Part shown: one piece after another, positions 37,705 to 49,342 of the stretch | How the letters are laid out: every line of letters begins with the position of its first letter | How positions within the stretch are numbered: the first letter of the stretch is position 1 | Source of the DNA: Branchiostoma floridae | Lineage: Eukaryota; Chordata; Leptocardii; Amphioxiformes; Branchiostomatidae | DNA: 64,000 nucleotides | Reading direction: 5' to 3' | Assembly: GCF_000003815.2 (NCBI RefSeq) | Contig: NC_049984.1 | Location: 8,142,197-8,206,196, forward strand | Translations under genes and position numbers: made by a program | Notes under the pieces: generated by a model | Database searches by the model: none | Seen by the model: the letters and a program-made list of their open reading frames with translations, nothing else | What the model was told of the DNA's origin: nothing

Positions 37705-40700
37705 ATGTGGACCGCGGTGTCTGTGATATTTTTTATCTGTCTGCTGGTCTGTCCCGAGTCGGGGGCTGTTGTGATGCGACTAGACAACGCCACATATGAC
37801 CAGGTAACGTTTTTCTTCTTGTAGTTCTTCTGTGCACTGTATACAACGAATCCTATGCGTTCTGTCTTTTGATTGTAGACATTACGATAAGTAATCACCA
37901 GCTTTCAGAACGATATAAAACTCCTACAATTGTATATTGTGTTTTAGTTACACACACATTTGCACACAGAGCTATCGTTTTGTTCGTAAGTTGCAGAAAG
38001 ATGACGACGCCCTCATCTTTGTGAGTTGATGGCATTGTGGGCACTGAGTTCCATAATGTGTTCTTCTATTGTTTCCAGGTCACACGCGGAGATAAGTTCG
38101 TGCTGGTGCAGTTCTATGTCAAATGTAAGTGGAGATATACTATGATATGATATCACATAATATCATATCACATCATACCATATCATATCATACCATACAG
38201 TGTTATATCATATTACTATCACAGCATGTATCACAGCATATCATAACACTTCCCAGTAACAATCTTTGGCCAGTGGTCATAAGAACGAGCAAGTTTTGTT
38301 CAAAAATGGAGGTGACACAAAGTCAGTTATGTCATGGAAACGCGAATTTAAGCACTTGTTGAGTATAATTTAGTTTGTTGGTTGGTTTGTTGCTCTATAG
38401 TTTTGTCATGGAAACGCGAATTTAAGCACTTGTTGAGTATAATTTAGTTTGTTGGTTGGTTTGTTGCTCTATATTTCTTTCTTCAGCAATCACACATGTT
38501 ACCTGATCCCACCAGGGAGCTCCGTCTGTCAGAAGCTGGAGCCGAAATGGGAGGACGTGGAGAGGAGGTACCGGGAAAGAGACGATGTCGTCATCGGGAA
38601 GGTTAACGCCCAAGAGGACCGGATTCTCGTGACCAGGTTCCGCACCACCACATTTCCAACCATTTTCTACTATCCAAAGGGAGTTACCGAGCACCAACCG
38701 TGAGTTTTGTTCAATTTTTGTCACATTTCTTTCTTGGTAATATTTCGTTTCTTAGAACCACTTTACTAGTGTGACAGGCACCATACCAAAAATCGAATCC
38801 TTAGCTCGGTCTAGCAGAGCCCCCACAAGGTATTATACAAATGTATGTGCTGCAGACGCGGCTTTGCATTTAGAGAATGCTTTCAACTGAAGAGTCTAGC
38901 CTGCTTCTCTCTTCTACCGCAGGTACGAGGGTCGCCACACCATCGCGGCGTTTGTAGAGTTGATAGAACAGCACGCGCCCACTACCTGGGTTCGGAAGGT
39001 CTTCACCAAGGAACTCAACTCCACCAACTTCGACGAAATCGTCCTGGACAAGGACAAATTTGTCATGCTGCAATTCTACAATACAAGTAAGGCATACTTT
39101 GATAGATTGGGAGATGGTAGATGCACACACAATTAATAGCTTCCTGAAACCGGTCTATACAAAAACGTTACGCAGAAACACAGATCCATGTACAACAGTT
39201 TTCTTTGTATTCTAGATTGGATCTTACTATGCCCGCCTGGAATCTGTGATTATCTGTACTAGTAGACGGTCTTTCTTTTAATGTTGACTATTTATAACAG
39301 CTGGTCGGAGGGCATGTCCGTCCACATAGCTCGGTCCAGTTTAGAACAGCCTCCCCAAGCTATATCATAGTCATGATTCTTATTATGCCATCTAGCGGAC
39401 TGCTACAAATGTAAGAAACTACAGCCGGACTACGAAATGGTAGCTGAGACCTTCCACAATGAGAGAACAGTGAGTATTTACGTCATACAGTCAAATTATT
39501 TTGTCAACCAGTAGAGAAAGTATGCATGATATATAAGTGATACATGTACAAGCAAAAAATAGTGAGGTGGCGTGGGTAGTGCTAAAGAGAAACATGAAAT
39601 TGATTAGAATGAGGCTTTCTCATCTTTCGCCACGTTAAGAAATTTTTAAAGGCAAGACTATGACGGTTATATATAGCCTGGAATCCAGCCGTGTTGTGCT
39701 TTGGTCGCTCCCCCAATTTACGCTTCCTATGTTGGCAGGCTAGGTTATATACTGTTATGATCAAGAAATTACCAAATGGATTATGATTTTTACAGATTGT
39801 CGTGGCCAGAGTAGACACCGAAACACACCCAGAAATAGGGGAAAGGTGAGACCAAATAAAATGCTACCATGAATTTTATGTCAAAGAAACAATGCCAATT
39901 CTGCTTATGCTTTTCAAAACATATGGTTTAGGGAATGGAAATAAGACATGTTTCTTTCGTGTTCTATTTTGTAGGTTTGGTATAGAGCAACATCCGAGAA
40001 TTATGTGGTTCACAAGAGACAACAAAAGAGGCATCCCGGTAAGATTCATTCACTAACTACTGCTTTGGTCCCACTTTTCCACCAAAGACATGCATGGTAT
40101 AAATTTGAAAGCTCGACTTAAAAACCTTTGTGAAAGGGGGAATGTACACAGATGCTTTATTTTCGCTTTTTAGCAGAGACTTCTTCACCGGAAACATAAA
40201 CCTACTGCGAAAGGTTTTGTTCTGTCTTCAGCCCACACACTCTCTTGTTTATATCGCAAAATCGAAACCACGGCGAACATTTCCGCTTTTACAGTATCTG
40301 AACTACTTGAAGCTAATCCAGGTTAACATGAATACTTCACTCCTTTCTCTCAATCTAGTACCAGTCGGCCATGAAGCCTCTCCAGCTTGTAGACTTCATC
40401 AACCATCAGTGTCACACGGCCAGGGAGCTGGGAGGTGGACTCACTAGCCAGGTAAATATCACCGGGCACAATCTGTTTAAGGGTTGAAAAAAGGTTGGGT
40501 CCGAAGGCATAGCCTTGTGGGTCGTTGGCACAGTGAATGTTCCAAGCTAAGTTCGCAATACCTCTATAACGAATTGAGAAAGTAACGCGCCCGCCGTTGT
40601 GCCCGTTGGCTCAGCCATGGTGCTGAAAAGCCTTCACTTGGTCTCGAAATGACATCGACCGTTTCAAATAGCAATGGCAGTTTGCAAGACGGAAACGCTT

Positions 40701-42199
40701 GGCTTCGACACAGCTTCATATTAGTGCATTCCGTTGACTTATAGGCGTGGGTAACAGTCTGGTACTTTTTCTCCTCCTTCAAACAGGCCGGAAGGATGGT
40801 GGAAATGGACGCCGTAGTTTCCAACTTCATCGCCAGCATCGTAAGTGGAAAGCTGACTAACGTTACATGTAATACTGTGAAGAGCTTAGAGAGTGAGATT
40901 AAACTTGCAATGTGGTACACTAGGACTGGCAGAAGTTAGTGAATTTCAATTACCAGATGCTCAAGCAGAATAACTATGAAATGAGTGGCCAGGTGTTATA
41001 TGTTAACGTTAATATTACTCCTTTCTAAACATTTTGTCGAAAGACGCTATAATATACACTCTGTTCCTATGTATGTAGAGGTACCATGGGAGGAAAAAAC
41101 TATGGTAAAGGAAACAAGTGTGTTGTGTTTTACACGCTCTGTCCTTCTACAGGCCGATGTACAGAAAGAAGCGGAGAAGGTGAAGGATAAGATGGCTGGC
41201 AGACAACATCCACATTTCAAGTACGTCATTTCCTGTATCATCAACGTCATTTCCTTGACACGAAACATTTACTGTACATAGCACATGAAAGGCACTTTAA
41301 TACTTTATCAACAACCCTTTTAATGAGGTTACAACAATGAAAGTGGCAACAAATTATAAAAGTTATACTAAAACTTCTGACGACCATTGTGTTGGTCGTA
41401 ATAACTTCAATCCCTCTTATTGTTCTGCAGCTACAGCAGTTTTTACATGGATATGTTGGACAGGATCGGTAGTCGTGGTTACGAGCTGGTCACCATGGAG
41501 ATAACAAACCTTCAAAATAGTCTTGGTGAGTTCTGGTCGCAATTGAGAGCACGGAAGCAATGGAGTTAAACCTGCTTGGTTTAAGCATATGAGAATAAAA
41601 GTCAACATCATGATAGATGAATGAAAGATCTGGATCTACTAGAAGTGGGACAATTACTTTCGACTTGACCTAAGAGTCTATGACTTGTCAAATGCTTCAA
41701 GACATGTAATATCAAAAGATTCATATGTTTTACAGAACTTGTTTGTCACTCGTGAGTCAGTATGATATACGATACTGGCTATAAGATGATATGGACCGCT
41801 TCCCTTCGATGTATAGGGTATCACAAGAAACGGCTGGTTCCTACAACCACCTCATAAACCACCAAGTGAGCGAAGCGGACCATGCATTATGACAGTGTAT
41901 ACATTTCGGGATGGTCATTAAACTTATATTTGACTTTTTCAGCGACATCTCCAAAATCGATGCCAGAGGAAGAAAGGGAGGATCTGATCATGCGTGTTAA
42001 CATCCTCCGCGTTTTTCAAAAGGCATACAGAACTCAGTTTCCAAGGTTGCAAGACTCCGATTCCGACGAAAAGAAGGGCGAAACTGCAGTTGTCGAACAG
42101 CGTGCTAAAGACCCTCCCAACGCCTTCCAGAGGAAGGTCCGGGGAAGGGGGAAGAAGGGATACACCAGCAAGATGCGGAGTATCAAACATGAGCTTTAA
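37705..42199 (+). CDS. PDI-like ER protein: two thioredoxin domains plus ERp29-type C-terminal domain
   Basis: Twelve exons join in phase to 415 residues: 37705-37803, 38079-38124, 38516-38699, 38923-39086, 39396-39469, 39796-39845, 39975-40038, 40359-40451, 40787-40840, 41153-41220, 41431-41525, 41943-42199. Residues 1-21 form a hydrophobic signal peptide. Thioredoxin 1 (about 24-130) has the site W49-SSVC-53, lacking the first cysteine, and cis-Pro96. Thioredoxin 2 (about 134-245) has FYNTTD-CYKC (C167, C170) in place of PW-CGHC and cis-Pro213. The helical ERp29c-like domain (about 259-362) includes MRVNILRVFQKA. A basic tail ends KHEL, a KDEL-like ER signal. N28 and N142 are glycosylation sequons. 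The expected role is thiol-disulfide exchange or chaperone work on secretory clients. The layout matches plant/protist PDI-D (PDIL2) rather than animal ERp29, which has one thioredoxin domain. Domain calls are firm; orthology is not. Confidence 0.9.
38138..38247. repeat. Degenerate ATATC/ATACC pentanucleotide tract
   Basis: Roughly 110 bp of imperfect TATCA/CATAC units in intron 2 of the PDI-like gene, a microsatellite-type sequence. Confidence 0.75.
38330..38473. repeat. Perfect 70-bp tandem duplication (period 74)
   Basis: 38330-38399 is repeated without change at 38404-38473, beginning TGTCATGGAAACGCGAATTT and ending GTTGCTCTATA. It sits 42 bp before the exon 3 acceptor of the PDI-like gene. 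It is either a very recent duplication or an assembly artefact. Confidence 0.95.
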
Positions 42200-43905
42200 T
42201 CAACTAACTAAAATCAGAAATTGAAGATCTCATATTTCCGTGAAATATCAATATGCGCAAGGAGGTTAAAAATCACGATTTGTAACCTCCCGAAGTTGAT
42301 ATGCGCTATAATAGTTGATGCTCAACAAATCTCAAGACACCCATGTGTCATTGACCTTGCCGGGCTGTCTGTGGACTATACCACATCATTTCCAGGAAGG
42401 GGGTGTCGTCCTGTAATACTGCAGTATAACATATACCCATCACCATGTTTCTTCGCGACATTAATAACTACCTACATACCATAATCGTGAACACTGACAC
42501 ACAACCCAAAACAATAATTCTACCCCCGATGGAGGTGAACCTCTTTCCCGGAGGTATTTATCAACCAAAGCGTAAGGCCATAATACTAATAGACTTGAAA
42601 ACTATGTTTAGCCGAAGGTGTCAATTTTAAAGTAAATGCAAAATGGGCACCACTTGAATGTGCGTAAAGCACCAACACTGATTTATTTCTTCATTCATTA
42701 ATTGTGAAACATGTCAACAAAGTTTTGAAACTATTCAGTCGTCACCAGACAATGGTATATATTTCTGACATTGGTAAATGTAGGAAAAGCGTATTTCACA
42801 AATGTAATGGCATATTATGTACATATAAGCCGGTTTATTTAATATTGAGTGTACCACACTGTATCATCATTATGTAGCTTTGCACAAAGTTCTTTATGGC
42901 GCCCCTTCCATTCAAAATCGTGCTAGAATATCACTTGTTAGTAACCCTTATCATTAAACATGTAACGGTTACTGAATTATCACTACTATCTATCTTAATT
43001 GTGCAGTGAGTCACAGAAAATCAAAAACAACCAACGATTAAAGTGGTTATTCTAAAAAGTACCTATCTAAGCAACAAACGTGGGTTTTATCGGTAACATC
43101 AGAAATTAGTGTATAAAATAATAGCAAGAAAATAGCAGCAATTGGCAAACTCCTAGCAACATTTCAATTTACTGATAGACAATACTGGATACACATGCAC
43201 ATTTTAGTGTATTACAGGTAACGGTTAGAAACTACTGGCAAAGATGCTGAATGCAATATAATACCTTTGTTCTACACAGTGCCTTGTCCGCGGCCTGTAC
43301 CGGGCTAAGGTTTTCACATTTGTGGACGTGGCCTCATCTGAATAGCTGAGAATCGCATAACTTGTTTTCTTTGGGTAAAGCCGACTCAATGATTAGCTGA
43401 CAGCTGGTTGGGTCACGAGTCTCTCACGACCACAAAAGTGAAAATTTCAGCACGGTTTAGCAGAGCCACCCCAACGTATTCAGTAAAATCGAGGGGCGAG
43501 GCTATGTTAAGAATGGGCAATACTAGTAAGGATCATGACAAATTTGAGGAAACATTATACAGCTTACCTTTAAAAAGAGGTGTACAGTCACTTTTCAAAA
43601 TGATCTTTCCATGGTCGATATTTACAATTAAATAAAAAATACTGTGTTGTTGATAATACTCATGGCTCAAAATGTGTTGTTGGTACTTAGACAAAAGCAT
43701 TAAAATTGATTTAAAAAAAAGATAATAGCAGCAACGCAGGTATAAATGGAAGATCTAGTCAAGACTACTTTTATCACGGGTAATTCCACATATAACTAGG
43801 TTCTTCGTATACAACATTCTTAAGCGGACAAGTGTCGGTGTTGTCTTCAATGTTGTCCTCTCCCCAGCCCTGCTTTTTCCCAAACTGCAAGTCGTTGGTG
43901 TTGCT
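42200..43905. other. Convergent intergenic region and 3' UTRs
   Basis: Between the stops of the PDI-like gene (+) and TEPP (-). It holds an AAGGAGGTT inverted repeat at 42251-42306 and AT-rich sequence. Candidate poly(A) signals are ATTAAA at about 42952 (+) and TTTATT at about 42834-42839 (AATAAA on the minus strand). Which UTR ends where cannot be settled. Confidence 0.5.
42251..42306. repeat. AAGGAGGTTA inverted repeat
   Basis: GGAGGTTA (42261-42268) pairs with TAACCTCC (42283-42290), inside flanking ATATGCGC (42251-42258) and GATATGCGC (42298-42306). It is another member of the AAGGAGGTT hairpin group, just after the PDI-like stop. Confidence 0.55.
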
Positions 43906-46900
43906 TTACCGCCAAGCGTCTCTTGAAATGTCCCGACTGAAACAATCATAAAGAAGAAAACTGGTAAGTACAGGCAACAACGGTGCTATCCTGTACATGT
44001 GTGATAACTTCTCAGCTGAAGAACAAACATTTTATCATTTTTTTCTTGAAAATATCATTTTCTTCCAGATGGTTGTACTTTCAATACCATTCGAGGTTTG
44101 TTGGTCGAGTGTGTTTGTGAACAGGAAAATGCGAAATTCGAAAAGCTTTGGACATTTGATAGATGGGCAGGTGTCAGAAAATGAAGTTCAAGTTCAACAA
44201 TGGGTCTCCTAGCGGTACTTAGAATTGATGTAACTTCATGTGTATTTTTCATATGGGTTTGTATGTGGGGTATACCTGAGTAAAGCTAATTGATGCATCA
44301 GCCCAGGATGGAATAGTACAATTCGTAGGGTCCTTTGTTAGATTCACAATGCTACACTGACTGATTAACTGTAGTGGATTTTAAAGTACATGAGAGTGAC
44401 TGACCTGTATTGAGGGTAGGTGTCCCGGTAACGGCTGCTGCTCGATTCGGAAAGGAAAAAAAGCACAGTTAGAGAACAAAACAGTAAGCACGCCAAAATA
44501 TAGAAGAACTTTATTGCACGACAATTGTACATGATACAATGTATGGCAACAACTATTACACAAAGTACAAGATAGTAGAGGTATAGAATATATATTAGAA
44601 GAAAATTCATTCTGCGTTAAAACGGATGGAAGTACACGACATCTTAGCTGACTATATTATGTGGGAATGCAAACATGTACTTACTATATGTTAGCAGGGA
44701 TGGGCTTCTGTCCGTACTGGTCTAGTGTAGGCTCCTGGCGCAAGGCGTACTGTGGAATGGGACAAGTGAACCACAGTTAGAACAGGTGAACTGATTACAA
44801 GAATACATCAACAAGCCAAATAACGACAGAATGTTTGTTATTGTTGCAAGGGAAATACCGACCTTCCAAGAGGAGGTGATGCTGGGGCGTATGTGCCTCA
44901 CTGCGTACCCCGTGAAGTGGAAGTCTGCAGGGAGGGAGAAAAATGTGAAAGAGGACATTATTACTTAATTTCTTGGTGACGCCTCGGGACCGAAGGCAAT
45001 TTCATCATACTAGTACTTCCATACATAAAAGACAATGTCTCAAGTATTCCAAATTTAATAAGCTATCCAATTCATATATTAGTATATGAAAGTTGTTAAC
45101 GTTTGACTAACCTTTAGGGTCATGAGACATCCCCCTGAGCTCAGTTGTCCGTCCCAGCCATGTGGCCCAATCACGCTTCACTTCACTGCTGGAAGGCAAG
45201 AAGCCCCGGATTAAATCATAGAATCGGTTTGTATATGATGTGTTTTATCATTATCCTATTTATCATTTATGTAGGGTAGTCATTTCAGTTTTCAAGAAAC
45301 TGATTTCTGAGGTTAAAGTGCGTATGTCCCACCAGATTGTAAGGTCGTACAACTGCAGATGTATGAGATAATAGATAATCCTGTTCCACTTTTGGTTGTT
45401 GAAATAATTCAGCCGAGAGACACTGGTTCCTACATTATCTTTTATTACCTGTTCATATATAATGTTACAGATCTAGACTGTTGTCTAGTATTCTCGACCT
45501 AAAGTAAGATGTAAAGCGAAACTATCCACTTACTCAAGGATGCTGGGATCCACTTTGAATCTCTGGGTCTTCTTCCCGGTGTTGGTTATTCTCTGTAATA
45601 GAGAAACGATAACTGTTAACAACCTTACCTCATTTACCACCTGCAATAGTTTTGTTGCCTTGCATAGAGCGCTAGAGTAACCTAAAGCGTCACCTTGCAA
45701 CAAACAAATTAACTGCAGCCACATGCACAAACACCTTCACAAAGTTGATCAGTATTCCGTGCGCGCCTGAATAATCGTTTAGCCCAAAGCGGTGTTAAAG
45801 GATTGGTGTAGAGTTTCTCAGGGCATGTTTTGGGTAATCAGAATGTTCAACAAAGTGTCCTTGTGGCCACCTGAAACCGATGACATTTTGACACTGGAAT
45901 AAGCTTAGCGTTCCAAACAACGCGATTCGTTAGCTACGTAGTTTGCAATGAAGACCTTCTCCGATGACTCGTGATTTGAAATAGCTACCGTTTTCGTATA
46001 CCATTTTGTCATGTCTTTGACGCTTTCTCTGAATCTGCGTCCTTGAAGAATGACGCCATTACACCTGTTGTCCCCTGTACAGGTACACCTTTGCGTCTGT
46101 GCGCCGTTCCGTCTGGATGCACTTGACTGAGAGAGCATACTGACCGCTTTCAATAACGAGTGCCTAAGCCTTCAGAAAGGCAAACCTTGCATCCTGTCTT
46201 GTAAAAATAGCAGAGGTTAAACCCACATAGTGGAAAGAAGGCTGTGTGTGGGAGGGTGGTATTGTTTTATACTAAAAGTATTATTATTCATAACATAACG
46301 TTACATGCAGCATAACACTTTGGGAAGGGGGAAAGTTTACGGTGTACATGGAGAGTGGATAGAATTACAACGTTGAAACCTGTTTGGCGGATGAGAGAGT
46401 AAAATGCAGCCATTGTCCACAACGGAACCTGCAATCTATGCTTGAGCGACGATGACTGTGTATGACAAGTGCTAGAGTGGTTTTAACAAGAGGCCGGGCA
46501 CAAATACAAGTCCTGTACAACACAACCTTGATACGACTGAACTTATTCGAGCAATGTGGAGGCTCTTGTACGAGAAAGTTTGCAGCATTTGGTTCTAAGA
46601 TTAGTGTCGCAAAAGTTTGTGTGGTGACAGTGCGTGTTTGCGACCGGCCTATGCGCGTAATTGCGGGTAAATGTGCACCACACAATGCCACATACCTGAA
46701 CAAAACAGGCGTTTCCCCGACCCCCGAAAACCGTCTATTTGGTCATGGCGCCGTTATTGGCTAAAGTCTATGGTTTCACAACAGGCAATTGCCTATACAA
46801 GCAGTGAGTTTCCCGTTGTGTTTACTCAGGGTAAACTTAGTAACGTAAGTCTGATGACCCAATTAACGAAATCCCTCAGTAAGATCGTTTGTCTGAATAT

Positions 46901-49045
46901 CTTCGACCCGTTGCCAGGGATCTATATTAGGTATCCCTTATCTTTCTGATCGCATCTGAGACATTTTTGCTTAACAACCGTCCCGTCCTGTTCTGTATTG
47001 TTGTGCCTACACAGGTGTTGCTATTGTACATTCTACAGGTAAACAGGACAGGTGAGATAGGTGTGCTGATCACAGTAATAGCCGTCAGAAATCGATAAAA
47101 GAAGCCATAAAAGCGCTCGTCACAAAAGAGTGCTCAGTCCTAGATTGTTTAATTAGGCTGATTTGTTTGTCAAAGGGGCGTGGAGTGGGTAAAGACTCAT
47201 AATTGGGACAAACACAAAGACAAACCTAAGTGTCACGTCTCGTCCATCTAGAATAACCTGCTATAGAATAACCACAAACGATATATAGTTTATCTACTGT
47301 CTAGGATGACTTTTGGGCATTAACCACAATACTATTTTCAGCATGCTCTAATTCTTCCAAAATAATTCTCGTACACAACCACGACACTAGTACTAGTAGC
47401 AAATCACTATAACAGACCATCAGGCAGAATGCTATCTAAGTCTTAGCTTCCTCAGTCGCTAGTATAGCTTTAAGCTGTTTTGAATGACACAGATAGAAAG
47501 TCCGGAGTTACATACATTACATAAAAATGCTGCAGGCATCGCTTAATTTGGGTCATATGTAATGTATGTAATAGCAACTTTTACAATGTGTACGGCCTTA
47601 TGGAGTGAAGAAAACTGTACTGGGTGAACAGACAAATCTTTTCGTCCGTAATTTCTCGCATGTATACTTGCTGAAAAGAAGCGCCACTATGCCTTTCACG
47701 AACACCATTATGAACTCTCCCAGTGACTTTTGGCGCTAAAAAGCTGACGACAGACCCAATCCATACTAGGCCCCTGCCCTCGGGTTAAAATTAAAATAAA
47801 TGACTGTCGGCCTGCCAGTTACCATAGATAACGCCATGGTAACCACAGTCTAAGGAGTACACAACACAAACGTGGACTTAGTGTTTTTGAAGGGTGCTTG
47901 AGGTTTATTCATGAGTGTGCCAGGTATACAATAGTCTGGGTAAGGAACTAGGGTATGTTACCAAGGCGGTTTATCCATAGGAAATAAGAAACAATCTTCA
48001 ATTCTATACTTCGAGGGGTTTGTTTATGAAAGATATCAACTCTCGATCTTTGTGTCAAACCAAAAACACGGGAAACCTTGTTGCAAATTCACTGACTTAA
48101 TCGTACAACAATGAAGCCAAAACTGGTTAGATTTCGTCAGTTGATACACATCGCTAAGTAGCATGTCATTTCTATGTAAAAATGGCATGACCATCAAATG
48201 ATTATTCTCGTTGAGATGTTAATTGCGAAATTACTTGATGAAGACACGATTGTATAGTTGCCGTATACTTACCAGGCCGGACATGGTTTTGTTGGGCGGA
48301 TGTTGCAGTGTTGTTGTAGCGTTACTGAAGTCAACTGGGTACAAACAGAACAACATGTATCTAAATTAACATTGTACGCTCTAAACAAAAGAATGATATT
48401 CCTAAGTATACATTTGCAAGTGTTTGCTATAGGTTTGGTTTCTCTCTAACCATGGTACAAGATGGCAAAACGCCAGTGTTTTATTAGTATCAATCTACTA
48501 AAGCTATAACGCCGCACTGAAAAAACGCATACTAGAATAATATTTTGAAATGTTGCTAAGGTGTTCACGGTAAATCATTTTCTACCATGATCCTCACAGG
48601 TACAAGTTTATAATAGAAGTGACGGCATGTCGAGTGGGAAAGCAAATACATGCCCGTATGGTCCAGTCAAAACATCTTTCTAAACAAAATCACTAAATTT
48701 AAAAACATGGGCTTTAATGCTGTTTTGTACGTTGTGCAAAACGTTGGTAAAGTATTTGTTATCATGGCGTTATGCTTGTAGTTTCTACTTCTTTTCCTAA
48801 ACTATATTTTTCATTTGCCCACCTGGTCCGATATCGGTGGTGGTTCTGCAGTGCTCGTCCGGCAGCCTGTGTCCGGCTGTGTCCATGTCCATTCTGCGGA
48901 TGGTGGGCAGTTTGGGGTGGTATATTCCCTCCTTAACCGAGGACAACATGACCCTCTGCAGGGAAGGGTAGCGGAAGAACATATCGGGCTGGGACCGAAG
49001 GCCCGGCGGCGCTGAGCGGTAGCGAACATCGGCGACAGCAGCCAT
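43906..49045 (-). CDS. SPMIP8: TEPP / SPMIP8 orthologue (sperm microtubule inner protein), complete
   Basis: Eight minus-strand exons join in phase to 203 residues: 49045-48823, 48334-48273, 45592-45534, 45188-45112, 44924-44863, 44749-44685, 44437-44405, 43936-43906. Human TEPP (testis, prostate and placenta expressed; now SPMIP8) has the same landmarks in order. These are IYHPKLPTIRRMDMDT then DEHC (residues 41-66), DF-NA-TTL-PPNK (76-90), TG-K, GYAVRHIRPSITSSW (146-160), YGQKPIP (173-179) and a short aromatic C-terminus (ends AWR). The family decorates the inside of sperm-tail doublet microtubules and has no enzymatic motif. The exon 2 acceptor at TACCCAG is needed for the frame and restores the DF-NA match. 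Exons 4 and 7 have tandem AG acceptors (start 45188 or 45185; 44437 or 44434) that add or remove one residue. The start ATG 49045 gives MAAVADV, like the human N-terminus. Confidence 0.9.
47819..47844. repeat. Inverted repeat GTTACCAT...ATGGTAAC
   Basis: Perfect 8-bp arms separated by 10 bp in intron 2 of TEPP. Each arm equals one RFX half-site (GTTACC / GGTAAC), but the spacing is too wide for a standard X-box. Confidence 0.5.
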
Positions 49046-49328
49046 CACGATATACTGTAGACGTTAGCGCTTCTCAAGCTCCGCTGACAAAATATCTTAC
49101 ACCTTGAGATTGTCTCCAAGACGTCTAATATCGTGAAGCGGTTGCAGTTCTTTACGAGGTGTCCTCTGTCGGCTGCCCGAATCACAGACCACTGCTAATC
49201 CCGGCCGCTGATCGCCTGAAAGTGTCCCTCAAATAAATGTTTGCAACCAAACAAAAGCCGGGTGAAAAATTAGATCGTGCCTCACAATGCCGGCCGGCGC
49301 AACACTACCTATTGAGACCCCAGACGCC

Positions 49329-49342
49329 GTGTCCATGGCAAC
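49329..49342 (-). promoter_or_regulatory. RFX X-box-like site upstream of TEPP
   Basis: GTGTCCATGGCAAC (GTTGCCATGGACAC on the TEPP strand) has one perfect half-site (GTTGCC) and one degenerate half. It lies 284 bp upstream of the TEPP start. RFX factors switch on many cilia and sperm-axoneme genes, so position and gene class fit. Confidence 0.4.

Noticed and set aside
39651-39745. TAGCCTGGAATCCAG ... GGCAGGCTA inverted ends in PDI-like intron 5
   Set aside because: Suggestive of a small repeat, but arms are only 7-8 bp and no flanking duplication is clear.
45905-46153. Minus-strand frame between TEPP exons 2 and 3
   Set aside because: Considered as an extra TEPP exon, but joining exon 2 directly to exon 3 is in phase and matches the family; the frame adds nothing recognisable.
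48321-48330. Alternative TEPP exon 2 acceptor at CTTCAG
   Set aside because: Breaks the frame with exon 1; the acceptor 10 bp upstream restores frame and the conserved DF-NA segment.
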